From JBOGOC01 sp050747525 (GTDB lineage Bacteria > Acidobacteriota > Polarisedimenticolia > JACPZX01 > DASXTC01): 23,900 nucleotides of DNA. Where the stretch lies: contig JBOGOC010000040.1 of assembly GCA_050747525.1 (NCBI GenBank), positions 1 through 23,900 on the forward strand. Direction: 5' to 3'. Of this stretch, positions 1 to 6,697 are shown piece by piece. Below the pieces are notes generated by a model that saw only the letters and a program-made list of their open reading frames with translations, did no database searches and was not told where the DNA came from. How positions within the stretch are numbered: position 1 is the first letter of the stretch; each line of letters opens with the position of its first letter. The translations under genes were made by a program, and so were the position numbers.

Positions 1-724
1 GGGAGCCGTCGCAGTCGTTGTCGATCCCGTCGCACGTCTCGGTGGACGGAGATCCAGGGACGGCGTTGCACGTCGTGCCGGCACCGTCGCCCGAGCAGAC
101 GGTGACGCCTGCTGCCTGGCAGGCGCCTGTTCCGGCGCTGCACGCCTCGCCCAGAGTGAAGCCGTTGTCGGCGGTGCCGTTGCAGTCGTTGTCGAGCCCG
201 TCGCACGTCTCGGCAGAGGGAGATCCGGGGACGGCATTGCACGTCGTGCCGGCACCGTCGCCCGAACAGACGGTGACGCCGGCGGCCTGGCAGGCGCCCG
301 TTCCGGCGCTGCACGCCTCGCCCAGAGCGAAGCCGTTGTCGGCGGTGCCGTCGCAGTCGTTGTCGAGCCCGTCGCACGTCTCGGCCGAAGGAGACCAGGG
401 GACGGCGTTGCACGTCGTTGATGTGCCGTCGCCCGAGCAGACCGTCACGCCCGCGGCCTGGCAGACCCCCGTGCCGGCGCTGCACGCCTCGCCCACGGTG
501 AAGCCGTTGTCGGATGTGCCGTCGCAGTCGTTGTCGAGCTCGTCGCAGGTCTCCGCCGACGGAGATCCGGGGGTGGCGTCGCAGGCGGAGCTGAGCCCGT
601 CGGGCGCGCAGACCACCGTTCCACTCTGCTCGCATTCCCCCTCGCCGGCGCTGCACGGCGAGCCCACATCGAATCCGTCATCGGCGAGGCCGTCGCAGTC
701 ATTGTCCAGCTCATCGCAGACCTC
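1..724 (-). repeat. Tandem 171-bp (57-codon) repeats encoding CDxxDNDCDG modules
   Basis: Four full copies (724-554, 553-383, 382-212, 211-41) and the start of a fifth (40-1) lie head to tail in the coding frame. The anchor gtcgcagtc-like element recurs at 8, 179, 350, 521 and 692, exactly 171 bp apart. Copies 2-4 are close to identical at DNA level. Copy 1, nearest the beta-helix, is more diverged, which suggests recent expansion toward the 3' end. The array continues past base 1, so the copy number is unknown. Confidence 0.95.
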
Positions 725-2257
725 GGGCTGTGGCCCGGCCGGGCAGGTGCCGTAGTACTCGAGTGCCCCTCGATCCAGATACGTGATCGGGCCGACCCCC
801 GTGTTGAACGTGTTCGGATCGTCCACGGGCACGTGTCCCACAGCATCCAGCAGCGCCAGCGAGCCGGGGGAGGAGTCCCCGCTGTCGATGGCCGGAGAGA
901 TCGGCTGCAGCTGGAAGTCCGCCACCAGAGGGTTCGAGAACTTCGGGTCCATCTGGATCGAGTGCACGTCCTGCCCCGTGGCACTGGAGAACGTCGTCAG
1001 GGAGGAATACGGCATCCCGCCGTACCGGATGAAGTTGCCGGACGGCTTCCAGAAGACGTTGTAGTCCGAGATGAAGCCGGCCAGACAGGTGGGATCGACC
1101 ACCAGCTCGTACCGCGTCGGGCCGTTGCTGGAGGAAATGGAATTGAGCAGGGTCTGGTTCGAGCAGGTTCCCTCGAAGGCGAACCCGTCCGTCCCGTTGT
1201 CGTAGGCGACGTTTCCCAGATGCACCGACCCCGTCCCGCCGATGATGTCATAGCCGCTGTCCCCGTTGCCCCAGGCGCGGTTCGAGGCGGTGCTGCAATC
1301 GTCGGAGCCTGTGATCTGGATCCCGCTGTCCTGGTTGTCGTAGGACCGGTTGCCCTGCAGCACGATGCGGGAGGAGGTCTCCACCTTGATCCCGCTGCTG
1401 GTGCCGACGGGACGCCAGCTCTCGGACGAGCTGTTGCCGCGAAGCACAGAGTCGGAGGTGCCGTTCAACACGTAGATACCGTGGCTGACGCTCCCCACGA
1501 CCGTGTTGCTCTCCAGCGTCATGAACGAGGTGGCGTTGATCTGGATCCCCGCGGCCCCGGCCATGCTCACCGAGTTGCTTTCAGCCACGCCGTTCGCGGA
1601 CCCGGTCAGGAAGTAGATGCCGTTGTCCTCGGTGCGACGCACCGTGAAGTCCCGGACTTCCACGTACGAACGGGTGGGAACGCGAAATCCGTTGTTGCGC
1701 CGTCCCACGAATGTCTGATGCGTGCCGGGGTTGTCCCCGCCGATGTTCACGTACAGGCCTTCGCCCGGAACGTAGCGGAAGCTGGAGGCCGGCAGGCTGG
1801 CGGGCGGGTCGACCGCCGAGATGGCCAGGCGCGCGTCGTCCACGAAGACCTGCTTGGGACTCCAGATCACGCCGGCCGCAAGCCACACCGAACCCGCATG
1901 AGGGGCCCACTGGCCCGGCGTCGAGAAGTCGTCCGCTCCGTCGATGATGGCGGCGCCGGAAGCCTGGAAGACGAAGGGCTGGCCTGGCAATCCGGAGTGG
2001 GCCACGGACACCTGCTCGCGATAGACCGCCGGCATGATCATGAGGGTGACGTCCGGGCCACCGCGCGCGGTGGACGCCGCGCTGATCGTGCAGTAGGGGA
2101 CGACGAGCGTGCCTGGCCCGGAGTTCGAGCAGGAGGGATTCGCTCCATCGACGAAGTAGGTGGCGGCCGATGTGGCGGCCGTTCCCGCGACCATCACGGA
2201 CAGGGCGAGCGAGCCCTGCAGGAAGGCCGTTCCCAGCTTCTTGAGATGTTCCGGCAT
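1..2257 (-). CDS. Secreted right-handed beta-helix protein with C-terminal MopE-type metal-binding repeats (3' end outside window)
   Basis: The frame is open from ATG 2257 to the window edge (752 codons, no stop), so the C-terminus is missing. Residues 1 to about 32 form a signal peptide (basic start, hydrophobic core, TSAA). Residues 32-78 (YFVDGANPSCSN...YCTISAA) match the opening strand of DUF1565/pectate-lyase-like beta-helix proteins. About 80-420 are helix coils with repeated Gly-Ile and Asn-rich turns (SYDNQDSGIQITG, AYDNGTDGFAFEG). From residue 512 the protein becomes 57-residue repeats, each with CDxxDNDCDG and six cysteines, the Cu-binding MopE-like motif (PF11617 type). GGAGG at 2268-2272 supports the start. 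The gene lies 43 nt after the minus-strand small gene at 2301-2870 and may share its transcript. Role is inferred: an exported or surface protein, perhaps glycan- or metal-binding. No catalytic residues were identified. Confidence 0.85.
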   Translation of the reverse strand, partial: MPEHLKKLGTAFLQGSLALSVMVAGTAATSAATYFVDGANPSCSNSGPGTLVVPYCTISAASTARGGPDVTLMIMPAVYREQVSVAHSGLPGQPFVFQASGAAIIDGADDFSTPGQWAPHAGSVWLAAGVIWSPKQVFVDDARLAISAVDPPASLPASSFRYVPGEGLYVNIGGDNPGTHQTFVGRRNNGFRVPTRSYVEVRDFTVRRTEDNGIYFLTGSANGVAESNSVSMAGAAGIQINATSFMTLESNTVVGSVSHGIYVLNGTSDSVLRGNSSSESWRPVGTSSGIKVETSSRIVLQGNRSYDNQDSGIQITGSDDCSTASNRAWGNGDSGYDIIGGTGSVHLGNVAYDNGTDGFAFEGTCSNQTLLNSISSSNGPTRYELVVDPTCLAGFISDYNVFWKPSGNFIRYGGMPYSSLTTFSSATGQDVHSIQMDPKFSNPLVADFQLQPISPAIDSGDSSPGSLALLDAVGHVPVDDPNTFNTGVGPITYLDRGALEYYGTCPAGPQPEVCDELDNDCDGLADDGFDVGSPCSAGEGECEQSGTVVCAPDGLSSACDATPGSPSAETCDELDNDCDGTSDNGFTVGEACSAGTGVCQAAGVTVCSGDGTSTTCNAVPWSPSAETCDGLDNDCDGTADNGFALGEACSAGTGACQAAGVTVCSGDGAGTTCNAVPGSPSAETCDGLDNDCNGTADNGFTLGEACSAGTGACQAAGVTVCSGDGAGTTCNAVPGSPSTETCDGIDNDCDGS
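2031..2170 (-). repeat. Direct repeat copy A (shared N-terminal module)
   Basis: Aligns without gaps, at most positions, to 2647-2786, an offset of 616 bp. It encodes the YFVDGANPSCSN...LMIMPA module of the beta-helix gene. Similarity ends sharply at the Tyr-Arg-Glu (YREQV) codons on one side and fades in the signal peptide on the other. Confidence 0.85.
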
Positions 2258-2267
2258 CACGCGTTTT

Positions 2268-2272
2268 CCTCC
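2268..2272 (-). promoter_or_regulatory. Shine-Dalgarno GGAGG of the beta-helix/MopE gene
   Basis: On the minus strand GGTGGAGGAAAA lies 10 nt before ATG 2257, followed by a convincing signal peptide. This fixes the start and makes independent translation of this gene, rather than read-through from the upstream small gene, plausible. Confidence 0.6.
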
Positions 2273-2300
2273 ACCGCGCACGGGTGAGTGTCCAGGTGAA

Positions 2301-2870
2301 TTACGGGCAGCGCAGAGGGGAGGCCGCAACCTCGGGATCCCTCAGACCGACCTGGGATGGGTTGAACGATTCGTAGGCTCCGTTGCCTCCGCAATTGAGA
2401 GGCCGGACGAGATAGAAGTAGCCGTCACCGGCGGCAGGATCCGGCGGGTGCTGCACCGAGGTGGCGGCCGTGTCGTTCGCCACGCACCCTCCCGTGGAGA
2501 CATGAAAGTCCCCCTGGGTCGATTGCAGAACGCTCAGGGTCCCCAGGACGACGTCGTAGGCCGTGGCGCCGGGGATCGAGGTCCAGGAGATCTGGCTCAC
2601 CCCGCCCACGCGCGTCACGGTCAGGTCGCCCGGCACCGACACGGCCGGCATGACCATCAAGGTCACGCCCGGGCCGCCTCGGGCCGCGGACGCCGCGCTG
2701 ATGGTGCAGTACGGGACGGCAGCCGTTCCCGGGCCCACGTTCGAGCAGGAGGGGTTCGCGCCGTCGACGAAGTATGTGGCTGCCGTTGGGTCGTTGTCGG
2801 GAAAAGCGGCCAGGACCGCGATCAGAACGATGAGCCGAGCCGTCGCCGTCGTCGACAGGTGTGGGCGCAT
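2301..2870 (-). CDS. Small secreted protein: beta-helix N-terminal module joined to a C-terminal Fn3-like domain
   Basis: This 189-residue protein has an N-terminal signal (hydrophobic LIVLIAVLAA at 13-22). Residues 31-77 match the module of the neighbouring beta-helix gene at 41 of 47 positions, up to MPAV. The neighbour then continues YREQV into its helix, but this protein goes straight to SVPGD and a 112-residue domain. That domain has ISWTSIPGATAYDVVLG, a Cys-containing middle and GYFYLVRPLNCGG, resembling the fibronectin-III-like C-terminal domains of many secreted acidobacterial proteins. Conserved cysteines sit in GGCVAND, LNCGG and at the end (RCP). It looks like the two ends of a larger beta-helix protein without the helix. 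Function is unknown; it could be a remnant that is still expressed. No strong ribosome-binding site precedes ATG 2870. Confidence 0.75.
   Translation of the reverse strand: MRPHLSTTATARLIVLIAVLAAFPDNDPTAATYFVDGANPSCSNVGPGTAAVPYCTISAASAARGGPGVTLMVMPAVSVPGDLTVTRVGGVSQISWTSIPGATAYDVVLGTLSVLQSTQGDFHVSTGGCVANDTAATSVQHPPDPAAGDGYFYLVRPLNCGGNGAYESFNPSQVGLRDPEVAASPLRCP
2647..2786 (-). repeat. Direct repeat copy B (shared N-terminal module)
   Basis: Partner of 2031-2170. The copy encodes the YFVDGANPSCSN...LMVMPA module of the small secreted protein. The two repeats flank the small gene's C-terminal domain plus the start region of the beta-helix gene, so recombination between them would delete about 616 bp and fuse the two genes' 5' parts. 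Confidence 0.85.
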
Positions 2871-2905
2871 GTTATCCAGGCTGTCCCTCGGGTCAGGCTG
2901 TGATA

Positions 2906-2937
2906 CTTATATGGCAATTATTTTTTGCGAGTTTCAA
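2906..2937 (-). promoter_or_regulatory. Candidate sigma70-type promoter in an AT-rich patch for the minus-strand pair
   Basis: On the minus strand TTGAAA (2937-2932) is followed after 20 nt by TATAAG (2911-2906), inside the only markedly AT-rich stretch of the window (about 2900-2942). The spacer is longer than the ideal 17, and the overlapping CATATA would give 18. Transcription would begin roughly 30 nt before ATG 2870. Confidence 0.35.
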
Positions 2938-3064
2938 TTCAGGGATTCGTGGCCCCTTATGAGTACCCGGAACTCTTGTGGCCGTCAAGCCAAGAAAAAC
3001 GCCCGCGAGACGAGGCAGACGAAGGTGAAAGCTTCCGGAACCCGGCGCGCCGCCCGCGGGGTGC

Positions 3065-3093
3065 TGGACATGGGACCCGCCGCTCCCTAGGCT
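3065..3093 (+). promoter_or_regulatory. Candidate promoter TGGACA-N17-TAGGCT
   Basis: TGGACA at 3065-3070 (one mismatch to TTGACA), a 17-nt spacer and TAGGCT at 3088-3093. It ends 25 nt before ATG 3119 of the membrane protein, a suitable distance. A similar arrangement precedes the tRNA at 4611. Confidence 0.45.
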
Positions 3094-3118
3094 GTCGTGG
3101 TTTGGAAGAGGCTGCCGG

Positions 3119-4600
3119 ATGAAGGAACGTGCCCGTTCGGCCATGCTGCTGCTGTCGATTCTCGTGGCCGAAGGTCTCTACCTGCTCTATGCGCACGTCG
3201 GCGCCGCGTCGCCGCACGCCACCGGCCTGTCGCTGCCGTGGGGGCTCCCGTACGGCTCGTGGAGACCGTGGACGCCTGCCGGAGGGACGGCGCTCCTTGT
3301 CGGGATCATGGCGGGTCTTCTGGCCGTCTGGGTTTTCCAGGCGAGCGCGGCGGGACGCCGCGCGACGGTGCGCCTGGTGTTCGGTGCCGCGCTGCTGCAC
3401 GGCGCCACGCTGGTGCTGACACCGGGGCTGCTGTCCACCGCGGTCCTGGACGACATGGGCTATGGGCAGATCCTGGCGGGCCACGGCGCCAATCCCTATG
3501 ACACGACGGCCGCGTCGCTCCCCCAGGATCCCATCCTGCGCGCCATGCCAAGGTCGGAGTCGCCCCCTCTCGCGGGTCCTGCGTGGATCAGCATCTCGTC
3601 CTTGCTGGTGCTGGCCGGAGCGGGCGGGTTCCCGTCTACGCTCCTGGCCTTCAGGCTGGCGAGCCTCACCGCCCATCTGATCAACGGCGCTCTGATCCTG
3701 AGCCTGGCCCGTCGATGGCGAGGTCCGGACGGAATGGACACGCCCCTTCAGGCCACCATCTTCTATGTGTTGAATCCGGTCCTCCTGATCCAGTTCGCGG
3801 CGGAGGGCAGGCACGAGTCGATTGCCCTCACCTGGCTCCTGCTGGCGTTGTGGCTGCTGGAAAGAGCGGACCGCCTCATGAGCGCGGGGTGCGCCGGCAT
3901 GGCCCTGCTGATCGACCACGTGATGCTGCCGGCCACGGGATTCGTGGTGGCGCAACGAGGGTGGACCTCGGGATGGAGAGAGGCCGCGCGCGCGGTCCTG
4001 GTGATGGGGGGGCTGGCGGTCCTGGCGTTCGCTCCCTACGCACGTGGGCTGTCGCCGGCCCAGTTCCTGCCTCCGTTCTGGATCGTCCCGGAGCCGGTGG
4101 GGCTGCTGGCGGCCGTGCAGACCGTTCTCACCATGGCGGCCGGACCGGCATCGCGCTTCGCCGCGCGATCCGTCCTGATTCTGTGGATCGCCGCCGCGCT
4201 GGGGATGGCCGTGTGGTGGTGGCGCGCGGCGCGCACGACGCGCCGTCCCGAGGACATCGCCCGCAACGGAGCGGTTTTCTATCTGCTCCTGCTCACCACG
4301 GGAGTGGCCTCGTTCCAGATCCCCGCGGTGGCCTGGGTGGTGGGGCTCGCTGCGCTGGCCGGCGGAAGCCGGGTGCGGAGCGCCGGCGTGTGCCTGTGCG
4401 CGGGAGCGGCCGCAGCGCAGGCGCTCGGAACGTACCGCTTGCTCGCGGAGAGCGGGGCCTCATCCATGCCAGGCGGGCGATTGCTCGTCTCCGTCGTGGC
4501 CGCGGCGGGACCGATCCTCTTTCTGCTGCTGCCACCACGCAGCTCTCGTCTGGATCGTCCCGTCCGGCTGGACGCCCCCGCGCGCGATACCCTAGAATGA
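3119..4600 (+). CDS. Multi-spanning membrane protein, GT-C-fold glycosyltransferase-like (GT39/GT87 type)
   Basis: This 493-residue protein has about ten or more hydrophobic helices separated by short loops, so it sits in the inner membrane. After the second or third helix comes LDDMGYGQILAGHGANPYD (residues 110-128). That is the acidic-pair plus GxNPY signature of GT-C polyprenyl-phosphate-sugar transferases, in which related enzymes read SDDxYRYxxDGxxxxxGxNPY. D111 and D112 are the likely catalytic or metal-contacting pair. Such enzymes move mannose or similar sugars from a lipid carrier to a periplasmic acceptor; sugar and acceptor cannot be read here. Start: AGAGG about 7 nt before ATG 3119. 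It stands alone between a minus-strand gene pair and tRNA-Ala, whose promoter appears to lie in its last codons. A non-catalytic membrane protein of the same fold remains possible. Confidence 0.75.
   Translation: MKERARSAMLLLSILVAEGLYLLYAHVGAASPHATGLSLPWGLPYGSWRPWTPAGGTALLVGIMAGLLAVWVFQASAAGRRATVRLVFGAALLHGATLVLTPGLLSTAVLDDMGYGQILAGHGANPYDTTAASLPQDPILRAMPRSESPPLAGPAWISISSLLVLAGAGGFPSTLLAFRLASLTAHLINGALILSLARRWRGPDGMDTPLQATIFYVLNPVLLIQFAAEGRHESIALTWLLLALWLLERADRLMSAGCAGMALLIDHVMLPATGFVVAQRGWTSGWREAARAVLVMGGLAVLAFAPYARGLSPAQFLPPFWIVPEPVGLLAAVQTVLTMAAGPASRFAARSVLILWIAAALGMAVWWWRAARTTRRPEDIARNGAVFYLLLLTTGVASFQIPAVAWVVGLAALAGGSRVRSAGVCLCAGAAAAQALGTYRLLAESGASSMPGGRLLVSVVAAAGPILFLLLPPRSSRLDRPVRLDAPARDTLE
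4569..4598 (+). promoter_or_regulatory. Candidate tRNA-Ala promoter TGGACG-N18-TAGAAT
   Basis: TGGACG at 4569-4574, an 18-nt spacer and TAGAAT at 4593-4598, ending 12 nt before the mature tRNA 5' end. It lies inside the 3' end of the membrane-protein gene and overlaps its stop codon region. Confidence 0.5.
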
Positions 4601-4610
4601 CCGCTTCGGT

Positions 4611-4686
<76 letters not shown>

Positions 4687-4706
4687 GGGCCCCCCCCCGT
4701 AACGCC

Positions 4707-4719
4707 CCGCCGGTGGCGG
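4707..4719 (+). terminator. Weak hairpin downstream of tRNA-Ala
   Basis: CCGCC-GGT-GGCGG lies 21 nt after the tRNA, preceded by a run of nine C (4690-4698). There is no T tract. It could be a processing or termination structure, but the evidence is thin. Confidence 0.25.
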
Positions 4720-4736
4720 CATCCCGCGGCCCCTTT

Positions 4737-4742
4737 CATAAT
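4737..4742 (+). promoter_or_regulatory. Possible -10 element CATAAT for the lipoprotein gene
   Basis: CATAAT lies 38 nt before ATG 4781, but no recognisable -35 hexamer sits at 16-18 nt upstream. Transcription from the tRNA promoter is an alternative. Confidence 0.25.
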
Positions 4743-4780
4743 GACAGCAGGCCCCGCTCGTTTCGCAAGGAGGAGGCACA

Positions 4781-5437
4781 ATGCGATCCCTCCCACGCGG
4801 ACTGGTGGTCATCCTGGCTGCCGCCTGTATGACGGGCTGCGCCACCACCGTCAAGGACACCTGGAAAGATCCCACGGTTAGCCAGCAGTCCATGCAGTTC
4901 AAGAAGGTCCTCGTCATGGCGATGATGCCCGACGAGGCGTCGCGGCGCATCGCCGAGGACGAGATGGTGAGCCGTCTGCGCATGCCGGCCGTTGCCTCCT
5001 ACACCATGCTGTCCGATGCTGATCTGAAAAACGTGGAGGCGGCCAACAGAAAGTTCAAGGAGGAAGGCTTCGACGGCGCGATCATCATGCGCATGCTCGG
5101 TGAGGAGGAGCAGGTCTCGTACGAGCCGGGGAGCTATCCCGGCTATTACAACTCGTTTTACGGATACTACGGTTACGCGAGGAGGGTCGCGTACGCGCCG
5201 GCGTATCTGGAGACCGACGTGATCGTGTACGTGGAGACGAACATCTACTCGCTGGAGGAGGACAAGCTGCTCTGGTCCGGGCTGAGCCAGACGTACAATC
5301 CGAAGAACCAGACGGAGCTGCTGGACGACGTGGTGGGCGCCACCATACACAAGCTGCAGAAGCAAGGTCTGATCCCGAAGGAGAAGGGCGGCCCCAAGAA
5401 AGCCCCGCCCAGCACCAGCACCAGCAGCACCACATGA
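4781..5437 (+). CDS. DUF4136-like lipoprotein
   Basis: 218 residues. MRSLPRGLVVILAAACMTGC is a lipoprotein signal with lipobox MTGC and acylated Cys20, so the mature protein is membrane-anchored in the periplasm or outer membrane. The fold pattern (early FKKVLVMAM, then RRIAEDEMVSRL, FDGAIIMRM, ETDVIVYVETNIYSLEEDKLLWSG) matches the DUF4136-type family of small bacterial lipoproteins with no established biochemical role. A tyrosine/glycine-rich insert occupies residues 113-142 and a Pro/Ser/Thr tail ends the protein. A strong AAGGAGGAGG (about 4767-4776) precedes ATG 4781. Transcription likely stops at the hairpin 11 nt after the stop. The gene sits between the tRNA-Ala and the tRNA remnant. 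Confidence 0.75.
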   Translation: MRSLPRGLVVILAAACMTGCATTVKDTWKDPTVSQQSMQFKKVLVMAMMPDEASRRIAEDEMVSRLRMPAVASYTMLSDADLKNVEAANRKFKEEGFDGAIIMRMLGEEEQVSYEPGSYPGYYNSFYGYYGYARRVAYAPAYLETDVIVYVETNIYSLEEDKLLWSGLSQTYNPKNQTELLDDVVGATIHKLQKQGLIPKEKGGPKKAPPSTSTSSTT

Positions 5438-5447
5438 AGCGCGCGTG

Positions 5448-5463
5448 GGCCGGCCCGCCGGCC
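5448..5463 (+). terminator. GC-rich hairpin after the lipoprotein gene
   Basis: GGCCGGC-CC-GCCGGCC is a perfect inverted repeat starting 11 nt after the stop at 5437. It has no T tract, so it is a candidate rather than a classical intrinsic terminator. Confidence 0.4.
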
Positions 5464-5560
5464 GCCGGCTTGCGGCGTGACGTGCCGCATCCCCCGTGAA
5501 GGCCTTCCGCCATTCTTCCTCTCCGCCCGCCCTTCATCTCGTCTGGACTGCCTGACTCGA

Positions 5561-5600
5561 CCGCTCCGGTGGGCGGGTTCGAGCCCCTTGCCGTCCGCCC
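5561..5600 (+). pseudogene. Collapsed tRNA-Ala remnant with native 5' flank
   Basis: ccgctccggtgggcgg (5561-5576) matches the tRNA-Ala 5' flank and first bases (4601-4616) with one mismatch. It is followed directly by gttcgagccccttgccgtcc (5577-5596), which matches the tRNA T loop, T stem and 3' acceptor strand exactly. The D arm, anticodon arm and variable loop are missing and the encoded CCA is altered, so it cannot form a tRNA. The two copies flank the lipoprotein gene as imperfect direct repeats about 960 bp apart. Confidence 0.8.
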
Positions 5601-5907
5601 GCTCCCGTCCGATCGGGCCGCCTTCCGCGCCCGTCGGCGTCGATCGAGCCCCTCCTGTCTTGGTGTCTCGGGCGACTCCCGGCGCCCCGCTCGGCCGGGC
5701 GGGCTCCCCCGGCGCCTCCACATGTCGCTACGAGGGCGGTCATCTCGCCCGAGGGGACGGGGCAAGGCGACGCGCATGATGGACGGCGGGGGCTCAGCAT
5801 CGCCCTTCGGGGTCCGGAATGCTGTATCCTGTGGCCCCCAAACGAAGAACCGGCCGGCTCCGTCTGCGTATGACACGCGGCCGGGCGAATCCGGCACGCA
5901 AGGATCC

Positions 5908-5913
5908 AGGAGG
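5908..5913 (+). promoter_or_regulatory. Shine-Dalgarno AGGAGG fixing the LolA-like start
   Basis: AGGAGG followed by AAAC and ATG 5918. The frame is open further upstream to 5819, but only ATG 5918 has a ribosome-binding site and a clean signal peptide. Confidence 0.8.
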
Positions 5914-5917
5914 AAAC

Positions 5918-6697
5918 ATGAGAAAGCTTTTCGCGACGGTGGCCGTGATGGCCGCTGCCGCTCTCACGATGCCGGTGACCACGGCACAGACCGTGGATGA
6001 GGTCATCGCCAAGAACCTCGAGGCGCGCGGCGGCAAGGCCAAGATGGACGCCGTGAAGACCGCGCGCGCCACCGGGCGCATGACCATCGGCCCAGGGATG
6101 GAGGCTCCTTTCAGCATCCAGTGGAAGCGGGGCGCGGACGCAGCCGCGTGGATGATCCGCCTGGAGTTCACGGTCCAGGGGATGACCGGCATCCAGGCCT
6201 ACGACGGCGCCACCGGATGGAGCGTGATGCCCTTCATGGGGAACCCGGAGCCGGAGAAGATGTCCGAGGAGGACCTGAAGAACATCATCGACACCGCCGA
6301 CTGGGGAGGCCCGCTGGTCGACTACAAGGCCAAGGGGAACCAGGTCGAGCTGCTGGGCAAGGAGGCGGTCGAGGGGACCCCGGTCTGGAAGCTCAAGATC
6401 ACCAGAAAGTCCGGCGACGTTGAGATCAGCTACCTCGACGCCGAAGCGTTCCTGGAGATCAGGCAGGAAGGGAAGCGCAAGGTCCGCGGCCAGGAGATGG
6501 AATACGAGAACTCCGTGGGGGACTACAAGGCGGTCGAGGGGCTGATGCTGGCCCACTCCATGGAGAGCAAGGCGAAGGGGACTCCGATCTCCCAGACGAT
6601 GACCATCGACAAGATCGAGATCAACCCCGCCCTGGACGAGGCCAGCTTCAAGATGCCAGCTCCCAAGGCTGCCCCGCAGGAGCCGGCCAAGAAATGA
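5918..6697 (+). CDS. LolA-like outer-membrane lipoprotein-sorting family protein
   Basis: 259 residues starting MRKLFATVAVMAAAALTM, a Sec signal peptide probably cut near TTAQ, so the mature protein is periplasmic. The start TVDEVIAKNLEARGGKAKMDAVKTARATGRM is typical of LolA/LolB-fold proteins common in Acidobacteriota. Later strands (AAWMIRLEFTVQGMTGIQAYDGATGWSV, PVWKLKITRKSGDVEISYLDAE, INPALDEASFKMP) fit a half-open beta-barrel that binds acyl chains. True LolA carries lipoproteins to the outer membrane, but many relatives have no known cargo, so lipid or lipoprotein binding is the safest call. The final ATGA overlaps the start of the BNR gene, indicating one operon and coupled translation. 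Confidence 0.75.
   Translation: MRKLFATVAVMAAAALTMPVTTAQTVDEVIAKNLEARGGKAKMDAVKTARATGRMTIGPGMEAPFSIQWKRGADAAAWMIRLEFTVQGMTGIQAYDGATGWSVMPFMGNPEPEKMSEEDLKNIIDTADWGGPLVDYKAKGNQVELLGKEAVEGTPVWKLKITRKSGDVEISYLDAEAFLEIRQEGKRKVRGQEMEYENSVGDYKAVEGLMLAHSMESKAKGTPISQTMTIDKIEINPALDEASFKMPAPKAAPQEPAKK

Larger units (their letters stand above)
5438..5917. other. Non-coding gap of 480 bp
   Basis: Apart from the hairpin at 5448-5463 and the tRNA remnant at 5561-5600, no convincing gene is seen. Open frames crossing this gap are Arg/Pro/Gly-rich, lack ribosome-binding sites and look like GC-driven chance frames. The final ~20 nt hold the ribosome-binding site of the LolA-like gene. TATCCT at about 5824-5829 could be a -10 element, but no matching -35 was found. 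Confidence 0.6.

Noticed and set aside
1..724. CRISPR array
   Set aside because: The 171-bp period has no short repeat/variable spacer structure; units are in frame and encode one protein repeat.
833..2287. 484-residue open frame on the plus strand opposite the beta-helix gene
   Set aside because: Antisense shadow of a clear coding frame; Arg/Gly/Val-rich, no ribosome-binding site, no recognisable domain.
4690..4698. Run of nine C as a phase-variation tract
   Set aside because: It lies between a tRNA and a lipoprotein gene, outside any frame and not between promoter elements I could identify.
5569..6000. Plus-strand frame of 143 codons over the non-coding gap
   Set aside because: Arg/Pro/Ser-rich, no ribosome-binding site, starts inside the tRNA remnant and runs into the LolA-like gene in another frame.
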